Origin: Terriglobia bacterium
Lineage (GTDB): Bacteria > Acidobacteriota > Terriglobia > JAIQFV01
Assembly (NCBI GenBank): GCA_028716525.1
Contig: JAQUPQ010000002.1
Coordinates: 1-64,000 of the forward strand
Direction of reading: 5' to 3'
Length of the DNA: 64,000 nucleotides
How positions within the stretch are numbered: the stretch's first letter is position 1; each line of letters begins with the position of its first letter. The notes below the pieces were generated by a model, which searched no databases, had not been told where the DNA came from, and saw only the letters and a program-made list of their open reading frames with translations. A program made the position numbers and the translations under genes. Positions 43,850 to 49,926 of this stretch are shown piece after piece.

Positions 43850-44551
43850 TCACTCGTGGCAGGACTTGACCGGATTGTCCCCTTCAATCCATAACTCGCC
43901 GTCTTCAAAAAATTCCTTCTTCCAGATGGGGACCGTTTTCTTCAAAGTATCGATGGCGAATTGGCATGCTTCAAACGCCGGTTTGCGATGCGGCGCCGTG
44001 ACGGCGATGAGAACGCTGGTTTCGCCGATATTGAGATGCCCGAGGCGGTGGACAATGGCGATACCATCCACTTGCCAGGTAGCCCTGAGGTGCTCGCCTA
44101 ACTCGCGGATCTTTTTGAGCGCCATGGGCTCATAGGCGTGGTACTCGACGAACCGGGTATTTTTACCGAGCGAATTGTTGCGGACGATGCCTTCAAAGAC
44201 TACCACGGCGCCATCGACAGGATGCTTCAGTTCTTGGACGATGCGGGAAGACTCAATCGGGTCCCGAATAATGGCATAGAAATCCAGGGTTGTTCCGACG
44301 TCCGCCGTGCCCCCGCTCACCGGTGGAAACAACGCCACTTCGTCGCCTTCTGAAAGAGGATGATTCGCTTGTGCATACTCCTGGTTCACCGCAATCAAAA
44401 GATTTTTCTTCACCGTTTCGAAAGCGGACGATCGGGAAGAACACTGTTTGAGAAGATCCGACACACGTGCGTTGTCAGCGAGCGTTATCCACTCCTGCTC
44501 GCGTCCCATTAAATCTCGGCAATACGCAAAATAGAGGACCTGGACTTTCAT
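43850..44551 (-). CDS. moaD-moaE: Fused molybdopterin synthase, MoaD-MoaE
   Basis: Transfers sulfur from the MoaD C-terminus to precursor Z to build molybdopterin. The 233-residue protein has an N-terminal ubiquitin-like MoaD domain (residues 1-81) ending FPPVSGG, then a MoaE domain with VFEGIVRNNSLGKNTRFVEYHAYEPMA near residue 117 and RKPAFEACQFAIDTLKKTVPIWKKE near 186, including the catalytic lysines. In stand-alone MoaD the terminal GG must be free to form a thiocarboxylate; here it is internal and followed by TADVGTT. Cleavage after GG is therefore expected, as reported for MoaX of Mycobacterium tuberculosis. Confidence 0.92.
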   Translation of the reverse strand: MKVQVLYFAYCRDLMGREQEWITLADNARVSDLLKQCSSRSSAFETVKKNLLIAVNQEYAQANHPLSEGDEVALFPPVSGGTADVGTTLDFYAIIRDPIESSRIVQELKHPVDGAVVVFEGIVRNNSLGKNTRFVEYHAYEPMALKKIRELGEHLRATWQVDGIAIVHRLGHLNIGETSVLIAVTAPHRKPAFEACQFAIDTLKKTVPIWKKEFFEDGELWIEGDNPVKSCHE

Positions 44552-44554
44552 AAA

Positions 44555-44618
44555 TGGGGGACAGACACCTTATCCGGAAAAACCCTTCAAGGTGGCACGC
44601 CTGTGGTGTCTGTCCCCA
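44555..44618. repeat. REP-like inverted-repeat element
   Basis: Perfect 13-bp arms GGGGACAGACACC and GGTGTCTGTCCCC (flanked by T and A) enclose about 35 bases. This palindrome resembles repetitive elements found in many genomes that carry IS200-like REP-associated transposases. It lies 3 bases before the moaD-moaE start codon and could also influence its expression. No transposase is in the window. Confidence 0.75.
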
Positions 44619-44665
44619 GGAATTTAGCATAGCGTTTCGGTCGGTGCAACTTGACGACTTTGCCG

Positions 44666-44694
44666 TTGACGCCATCTTTGCCTTCTCGTACCAT
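44666..44694 (+). promoter_or_regulatory. Sigma-70-type promoter candidate for the potassium channel gene
   Basis: TTGACG, 17 bases, TACCAT, about 40 bases before the channel start. The -35 matches well, the -10 moderately. Confidence 0.45.
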
Positions 44695-44735
44695 CGGCCC
44701 GAATGGAGCGCTTTAAAGACTTTTAGGACCCCGTC

Positions 44736-45743
44736 GTGAGACTCTCATACCGTATTTACATCCTCATTGCACTGATGTTTCTGTTGAATGCTGTGGGCAC
44801 GCTGGGGCTGCATTTCACGGAAGGCTGGAGCTTGGCGAAGAGTTTTTATGTCACGGTGATTACTGTCAGCACGCTGGGATACAACGAGATCATGACGTTG
44901 TCGGCGGGCGGAAAAGCCGTCACGGTGATCTTGGTGATGTTGGGTATAGCGACAGCCGGTTTTGCGGTGACCAGTCTGGCGCAGTACTTCATTGCGATTG
45001 AACTTCATACCATCATGGGGCGAAGGCGTATGGAAAGAGAAATTCAACAACTTCGGGATCATTTCATCATCTGCGGCGCCGGACGCGTCGGCCGTCGCGT
45101 CGCCAAGGAATTTCGACAGCGGCCGGTTCCTTTTGTCGTGATTGAACGCGACGAAGCCAAGGCGGCGCGCATTCGAGGCGAGGGCGCGCTGACCATTGTC
45201 GGAGATTCCACCAAGGAAGAAATTCTGAGGCAGGCGGGCATCGAGCACGCTAAGGGATTAATCAGCGTGATCACCTCCGATGCCGACAACGTTTATGTCA
45301 CTCTTACCGCACGAGGCCTGCGGCAGGATTTGCCGATCGTGGCTCGGGCCAGTGAAGAAGACGCCGAAGAGAAATTGCGTCGCGCCGGCGCGACGGAGGT
45401 GATCTCACCTTATATTTTCACCGGCCATCGCATTGCCCAGGCTTTGCTGCGACCCAATGTATATGATTTTCTCGATGTCGCCACCTCCACCATGGGCGCT
45501 GAAAAACTGAACATGCAGATTGAAGAAGTGCAGGTGAAATCGGGAAGCCGGGTGGCCAACCGCACGCTTCAAGAATCGGGAATTCGACAGCAGATGAATA
45601 TTACCGTCCTGGCGGTGAAGAAGGCTGGCGGCAAAACCATGTTCAATCCCGCTTCCGACGCCCGTATCGAAGTGGGTGATTGGCTCATCGCCATGGGTGA
45701 TCCGGCTAATTTGAAAATATTGGAAAAAGAAGCGGCAAAGTAG
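44736..45743 (+). CDS. Two-TM potassium channel with RCK (TrkA-N/TrkA-C) domains
   Basis: A 335-residue ion channel: two transmembrane helices (about 7-25 and 65-88) with a pore loop between them, then an RCK N-domain with IICGAGRVGRRVAKEF near residue 110 and a TrkA-C tail. The selectivity filter reads TVSTLGYNE instead of TVGYGD, so the second glycine is Asn. This keeps GY but departs from the canonical filter; ion preference is uncertain. GTG start. Confidence 0.85.
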   Translation: MRLSYRIYILIALMFLLNAVGTLGLHFTEGWSLAKSFYVTVITVSTLGYNEIMTLSAGGKAVTVILVMLGIATAGFAVTSLAQYFIAIELHTIMGRRRMEREIQQLRDHFIICGAGRVGRRVAKEFRQRPVPFVVIERDEAKAARIRGEGALTIVGDSTKEEILRQAGIEHAKGLISVITSDADNVYVTLTARGLRQDLPIVARASEEDAEEKLRRAGATEVISPYIFTGHRIAQALLRPNVYDFLDVATSTMGAEKLNMQIEEVQVKSGSRVANRTLQESGIRQQMNITVLAVKKAGGKTMFNPASDARIEVGDWLIAMGDPANLKILEKEAAK

Positions 45744-45779
45744 GAGATTGTTGGCGGAGATCGAGCATTGTGTGGGGTG

Positions 45780-45798
45780 GCGGTCAATCTATGACCGC
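45780..45798 (+). terminator. Hairpin after the channel gene
   Basis: GCGGTCA pairs with TGACCGC around ATCTA, followed by ACTTTCACCC; outer GGGTG and CACCC can extend the stem loosely. No strong T-tract, so a weak terminator at best. Confidence 0.35.
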
Positions 45799-45918
45799 AC
45801 TTTCACCCATGCCGGATTGGGCTATCCGGTCCAGCACACGGGGTTTCTGGTTTTGCCCTGCGCGGTCTAACGCAGGTCAATCATTAGTTAGTCCGACGAT
45901 CACGACAGGCCATTCTTG

Positions 45919-46548
45919 ATGAATAGACTCCTAATCACACTTGGATTGTTCGCTCTTCTTCTCCTTTCGATTACCGCTGTCAGTCTCGCTGCAGGCAGAT
46001 GTGGATTCCATCAAGTCCCGTTCAAATTAAGGGAAAATGGAACACTGGAAGCAAGAGGACAACGAGTGGAAGTTCTGGCGAAGAGGGATCGGCTTGACTC
46101 ACAGAAGGATCTCATCTCTGACCTAGTAGTTCGCATTCTCAAGAGCGAAAAACAATGCCTGATTAGGGATTTTTACCGTGCCCGTCAATCCAATGTTTTT
46201 TTAAGCAATAACGAACGGTTCTTGGCATACGGCAACTTGGGGGCTTCATCTGAATCGTTCCACGTCTATGATCTGAATACTTGTCAGCAAGCAAGCATGG
46301 TCGACGGATGGCTTCCGAGGCTAGAAGATGAAAGGGTTTATCTGATAGGTGGCTGCGAGGGGCTCGACGACCGGATTTCGTACTGTTGTCCCGCTAGTGT
46401 GTACCGCATCGATTCGTCCTGTAAACTGCATTATTTGAAAGCAGAGTCGAAAGTGTACACGAAGAAGGTATACGGCGTCGCAATCTCGAAGTGCGAATAC
46501 CTTGAAAACGAGGGAACGCCCAAAGCGCGAATCGTCAAATACGAGTAA
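45919..46548 (+). CDS. Secreted cysteine-rich hypothetical protein
   Basis: A 209-residue protein with a signal peptide (residues 1-25, ending SLAAG) and eight cysteines in the mature part (GRCGF, KQCLI, NTCQQ, GGCEG, YCCPA, SSCKL, SKCEY), which suggests disulfide bonds in the periplasm. It has beta-propeller-like strands (FLSNNERFLAYGNLG, VYLIGGCEGL) but no family I recognise. ATG chosen over a TTG one codon upstream. It is the first gene of a stretch of small, isolated and partly decayed genes. Confidence 0.7.
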   Translation: MNRLLITLGLFALLLLSITAVSLAAGRCGFHQVPFKLRENGTLEARGQRVEVLAKRDRLDSQKDLISDLVVRILKSEKQCLIRDFYRARQSNVFLSNNERFLAYGNLGASSESFHVYDLNTCQQASMVDGWLPRLEDERVYLIGGCEGLDDRISYCCPASVYRIDSSCKLHYLKAESKVYTKKVYGVAISKCEYLENEGTPKARIVKYE

Positions 46549-46573
46549 TGAAAGATCAATCTTACGGTTCTGC

Positions 46574-46629
46574 CGGCTAACCCGCACGCGCACCCCGATG
46601 CATCTGGGTGCCGCGCCAAGCATTAGGCT
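46574..46629. repeat. attC-like imperfect inverted repeat (weak)
   Basis: GGCTAAC at one end and ATTAGGC at the other resemble integron simple sites (RYYYAAC and GTTRRRY), each with one mismatch, including loss of the G at the usual cut position. Between them GCGCACCC pairs with GGGTGCcGCGC, with one extra C. It lies right after the cysteine-rich gene and before the antitoxin gene, as a cassette junction would. No integrase in the window. Confidence 0.25.
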
Positions 46630-46689
46630 GACAAATTAAACCTCGACGATGCGTACGATATTGCGCACGATTCGTTTGAGGTGAGTCCA

Positions 46690-46932
46690 GTGACCGTTTT
46701 GAAGGCCAGCAATTCCAGGGCTAAGTTGTATCAACTGATTGATGAAGCCAGCGCCTCCCACCGACCGGTGCTCATCACAGGTAAACGGAACAACGCCGTG
46801 CTTGTTTCTGAGGAGGACTGGAGTTCCATTAAGGAAACGCTTTATCTGCTTTCCGTTCCGAGAATGCGCCAGTCTATCGTGGAAGGTTTGAAGATCCCCG
46901 TTTCGAACTGTGTTCGAGATCTCAAATGGTGA
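46690..46932 (+). CDS. Type II antitoxin, Phd/YefM family, without an intact toxin
   Basis: An 80-residue antitoxin: MTVLKASNSRAKLYQLIDEA at the DNA-binding N-terminus, PVLITGKRNNAVLVSEEDW in the middle, and a C-terminal toxin-binding tail. GTG at 46690 is taken because GAGG lies 8 bases before it and this gives the normal YefM N-terminus; GTG at 46681 has no ribosome site. Its stop overlaps by four bases the start of a vestigial YoeB/Txe-like toxin that ends after nine codons. Confidence 0.85.
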   Translation: MTVLKASNSRAKLYQLIDEASASHRPVLITGKRNNAVLVSEEDWSSIKETLYLLSVPRMRQSIVEGLKIPVSNCVRDLKW

Positions 46933-46958
46933 AGTGGAGACTGGATGACACTCGGTAA
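46929..46958 (+). pseudogene. Vestigial YoeB/Txe-type toxin start
   Basis: GTGA overlap with the antitoxin, then codons for MKWRLDDTR and a stop. Txe/YoeB toxins start MKW plus a beta strand, so the overlap and first residues look original while the rest has been lost. No further toxin coding follows before the next gene at 46989. Confidence 0.6.
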
Positions 46959-46988
46959 AAGGAATTCTCGGCGAAGGAGGATTCTCGA

Positions 46989-47936
46989 ATGACCTTATCC
47001 GCTGCGTCGCGGTCGGAGACGTGGCCCACTCTACCGCTTGAAGCTTGGAGCGACACCTGTGCCACCCTGCACATGTGGACCCAAATCGTCGGCAAGATTC
47101 GCCTCGCCCAAAGTCCGTGGGTCAACCACTCCTGGCATGTGACGCTCTACTTGACCCCTCGAGGATTAACCACGTCTCCGATCGCTTACGGCACTCGAAC
47201 GTTTCAAATCGACTTCGATTTTATTAGTCATCGGGTTGTTGTTCAGTCGAGCGATGGCGGCAGCGCCGGTCTTTCGCTTCAACCTCAATCGGTGGCGGCC
47301 TTTTACCTGCGTCTGGTGGACCAGATGGCTAAGCTTGATCTGCGGGTCGACATTCACAAGCAACCGAACGAGGTGCCCAATCCAATCCGGTTCGACCAGG
47401 ACGAAGCTCATCGGGCGTATGATCAGGATTACGCTAACCGCTTCTGGCGGATTCTCGTGCAGGCCGACCGGGTCTTCAAAGAGTTTCGGGCTCGCTTCAT
47501 CGGGAAGTGCAGTCCCGTGCACTTCTTCTGGGGTGCGCCGGACCTGGCGGTAACGCGATTTTCAGGGCGCCGCGCTCCCAAGCATCCGGGCGGCGTTCCC
47601 TACCTGCCCGATTGGGTGACACGGGAGGCCTACTCACACGAAGTCAGTAGCTGCGGCTTTTGGCCTGGTGGGGGTTCAGTTCCTTATGCCGCGTTCTATT
47701 CCTATGCGTATCCGGAGCCGGCCGGATTCTCCAAAGCGGAAGTTCGACCCGGCGCGTCGTTTTACAATGGCGAGCTCCGGGAATTTGTGCTGCCGTACGA
47801 CTTCGTCCGAAAGGCTGAGTCTCCTGACGACGTTCTGCTCGATTTCCTTCAAACTACGTATGAGGCAGCAGCAAATTTGGGAAAGTGGGATCGCGGCTCC
47901 CTGGAGCGCGGTGAGGATTTGAGACATGGGGTCTGA
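46989..47936 (+). CDS. DUF5996-family protein
   Basis: A 315-residue soluble protein of an uncharacterised family recognised by WPTLPLEAWSDTCATLHMW near the start, VGKIRLAQSPWVNHSWHVTLY, and the later GAPDLAVTRFSGR and GGGSVPYAAFYSYAYPEP. Function is not known. AGGAGG lies 8 bases before the ATG. It sits between the decayed toxin-antitoxin remnant and the selenoprotein gene and may be a cassette-like acquisition. Confidence 0.8.
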   Translation: MTLSAASRSETWPTLPLEAWSDTCATLHMWTQIVGKIRLAQSPWVNHSWHVTLYLTPRGLTTSPIAYGTRTFQIDFDFISHRVVVQSSDGGSAGLSLQPQSVAAFYLRLVDQMAKLDLRVDIHKQPNEVPNPIRFDQDEAHRAYDQDYANRFWRILVQADRVFKEFRARFIGKCSPVHFFWGAPDLAVTRFSGRRAPKHPGGVPYLPDWVTREAYSHEVSSCGFWPGGGSVPYAAFYSYAYPEPAGFSKAEVRPGASFYNGELREFVLPYDFVRKAESPDDVLLDFLQTTYEAAANLGKWDRGSLERGEDLRHGV

Positions 47937-47941
47937 CCGGG

Positions 47942-47965
47942 CGCTTAAACTGACTGGCTTAAGCG
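47942..47965. repeat. Short inverted repeat after the DUF5996 gene
   Basis: CGCTTAA and TTAAGCG arms around a 10-base loop, 6 bases beyond the stop. No T-tract follows, so not a standard terminator. Could be an operator or mere chance. Confidence 0.35.
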
Positions 47966-48304
47966 ATATCACTCGTCCGAGCAACAGTGCCTGCCGTCGA
48001 GCACCGCAGCTTTCAGCCACATCGTTGACGGATTGGTTTTCATATCCCTTAATTGGCTGGTGTCGTCGAGATTCTAACGGTCATCCATTACGCCGCGGGA
48101 ACACGGGTCGCAAAACCACAAGATGAGAATCAGCGAGCCGACCTTCGAGCTTTTCTTCCTGGCGGACCAGTGGGCAGGGAAGCAAAGGCAGAGCTGAATC
48201 CTGTACTCTATCCCTGAAGAAAGAGGGGCGAAGTGATTTTACATTCCGGGGTGAAGCTCAACGCAGAGAGCATCACGCCATTTCATACGTTGGGCTTATC
48301 TGTC
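47966..48304. other. Gene-free region upstream of the peroxiredoxin gene
   Basis: About 340 bases with no convincing frame, RNA gene or repeat. Short open frames here lack family similarity and ribosome sites. The promoter of the peroxiredoxin gene should lie at its right end. Confidence 0.5.
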
Positions 48305-48333
48305 TTGCCTTTTTGTGGAAGTTTCGATAGAGT
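48305..48333 (+). promoter_or_regulatory. Weak sigma-70-type promoter candidate for the selenoprotein gene
   Basis: TTGCCT, 17 bases, TAGAGT, giving a leader of about 45 bases before the ATG. Matches are only partial. Confidence 0.3.
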
Positions 48334-48386
48334 GTTGTCATCCAAGACAGCATTTCGGCCCAATTCTATATTTGAGGATTGAATCG

Positions 48387-48962
48387 ATGAGAAAACTGTG
48401 TGGTAGATTTTTGGTCGTGTTGTTCCTTTTGGCGATGACGGGAGTAATTTCAACAGCTCAAACTACCGCACCCAAGATGACCCCGATCGACCAGCCTCCC
48501 AAGGTCGGAGACACGGCTCCGGATTTTACTTTGCCCTCCACGGCCAAGTTGACGCCCATGAAGTTGAGTGACATGCGGGGCAAGAAGAAAATTCTGCTGG
48601 CCTTTTACGTCTTCGATTTCACGGGGGGTTGAACGACCGAACTCTCTGGGTTCAGAGACAATTACGATAAATTGAAAGAGAAGAACATTGAAGTGTGGGG
48701 CATCAGCACCGATACGCCTTTTTCCCAGGACAAATTCAAGGATAGCCTGGGCCTGCCGTTTCCGCTGTTGAGCGATATGGAACGAAGTGCCGTTAAGTCC
48801 TACCACGTGGAGTTGGAAATAAGCCACCCCGGCATCCGGAGCACAGTGGCTAAGAGGACTTACTTCCTGGTGGGAACGGACGGGAAAATCTTGTGGGAGA
48901 ACGTCAACGGGAAACTGCTTCCGGACATGGAAGTCATCAACGCGGTCACCAAGTTTCCCTGA
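48387..48962 (+). CDS. Secreted peroxiredoxin with in-frame UGA at the peroxidatic site (selenoprotein)
   Basis: An AhpC/TSA-redoxin family peroxidase of 191 residues if the TGA at codon 82 is read as selenocysteine. Signal peptide MRKLCGRFLVVLFLLAMTGV precedes VGDTAPDFTLPS, the usual peroxiredoxin start. The catalytic motif, normally FTGxC near residue 82, reads FDFTGG-TGA-TTELSGF. Reading continues in the same frame, without any frameshift, through WGISTDTPFSQDKF, LPFPLLSDMERSAVKSYHVE and KRTYFLVGTDGKILWENV to the end, so both sides are intact. The mature protein has no cysteine. A ribosome site GAGGAT lies 8 bases before ATG, and a SECIS-like hairpin follows the TGA. A stop-codon mutant pseudogene is the alternative, but the exact position and hairpin argue against it. 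A strong terminator ends the gene. Confidence 0.85.
48643..48658 (+). promoter_or_regulatory. Candidate bacterial SECIS element
   Basis: TCTCTG, loop GGTT, CAGAGA: a perfect 6-bp stem with a 4-base loop that begins with G. The loop starts exactly 16 bases after the TGA at 48630-48632, within the 16-37 range stated for the general bacterial SECIS consensus, and G is in the first two loop positions. It lies inside the coding frame, as bacterial SECIS elements do. Confidence 0.65.
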
Positions 48963-48981
48963 TTTCGATTAGGGTCATTCG

Positions 48982-49030
48982 AAAGCGGCTGGAGATGAAA
49001 CAGATGTCATCTCCAGCCGCTTTTGTTTTT
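48982..49030 (+). terminator. Strong Rho-independent terminator of the selenoprotein gene
   Basis: A 17-bp perfect stem AAAGCGGCTGGAGATGA / TCATCTCCAGCCGCTTT, loop of 8, then TGTTTTT. The unit therefore looks like an actively maintained, single-gene transcript. Confidence 0.93.
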
Positions 49031-49197
49031 AAGAGATAAGCCCGTACACTCTCCCATCAGATGCAGTTGCGATCACTGATATTATGATTGTTCAGCCCTC
49101 GTTGTCGATCTGCGAATTCTCCGCGCCCTCTGCGCCTCTGCGTTTATTTTTTAGGGTGTTTAAGGCAGGTAGGATCTTGACTTCCCGGTAACCGGGT

Positions 49198-49791
49198 TTA
49201 TCGCTCAAATCGAATGTCATCGGCCGTTCCAAACTTGCGATCGGGTCCTGCCGACATCAAAGTGTAAGAGGTAGGAGAATTTGCATTGAAGGCGTACTCG
49301 GTTGACCAGGGATCCAGCCGAATCAGAGAGGAAAGATATTTTGGATAGAGGGTATCATCCAAATCGCCGATGCTGCGGGCCTGCGGCAGGGTATTGTTTT
49401 TCGCCCTGTATTGGTCGATAGCATTGGCCAAGATCTCGAAATCGTTTTTGACCTTCTGCAGCTTGACCTGATTGAGTGCTTGAGCCACCAGTTTGGCGTC
49501 TTCCCACTCCCGGTCCCCCACGCGGATGGATTGAACTTCCCATGTTCCACGGCTGTTCTTCTTCATGAGAAATGCCGTATGGACGTCGGCCACCAGCAAT
49601 GCCGTGTCGTTGCCTTTGGGTTCAAACGACGTCACTTTGTAATCGGTGGGCTTCAAATGAGCCAGTTGCAAGGACTCCACAGCGCCGGCCACCTGTTTTT
49701 CGCGGGCACTTGCTCCACCGCCACAGGAGGTTGACACCCATAGCATTGGAAGAATGATCAAGATTCGCAGAATGGCTTTCATCCAATCCAT
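49198..49791 (-). CDS. Lipoprotein with type II secretion pseudopilin (GspG-like) C-terminal region
   Basis: A 197-residue product from MDWMKAILRILIILPMLWV: a signal peptide with lipobox STSC-GGG, an unknown middle part, then from about residue 140 a helix and AIDQYRAKNNTLPQ, RLDPWSTEYAFN and SAGPDRKFGTADD. The last three motifs belong to GspG major pseudopilins (calcium site near GTADD), but the pilin N-terminal methylation helix is replaced by a lipoprotein signal. An in-frame ATG at 49782 would give a shorter leader. Divergent from the TPR gene. Confidence 0.78.
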   Translation of the reverse strand: MDWMKAILRILIILPMLWVSTSCGGGASAREKQVAGAVESLQLAHLKPTDYKVTSFEPKGNDTALLVADVHTAFLMKKNSRGTWEVQSIRVGDREWEDAKLVAQALNQVKLQKVKNDFEILANAIDQYRAKNNTLPQARSIGDLDDTLYPKYLSSLIRLDPWSTEYAFNANSPTSYTLMSAGPDRKFGTADDIRFER

Positions 49792-49926
49792 CTTATCACA
49801 AGCCAGCACGATGTGGGCGGCGCTTGAGACACGGCAATCGCCGAAGTATGTTATTATTTCCGACGTTTTTGCGTCCGGCTTGTTCAAATTCAGCCGACGC
49901 ACACATGGATTAGACGGAAAAAAGGA

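Noticed and set aside
48315-48962. Frameshift or split pseudogene explanation for the peroxiredoxin
   Set aside because: Both halves are in the same frame and only one codon, TGA, interrupts them at the active site; a frameshift is not needed. A nonsense mutation remains possible and is noted as the alternative.
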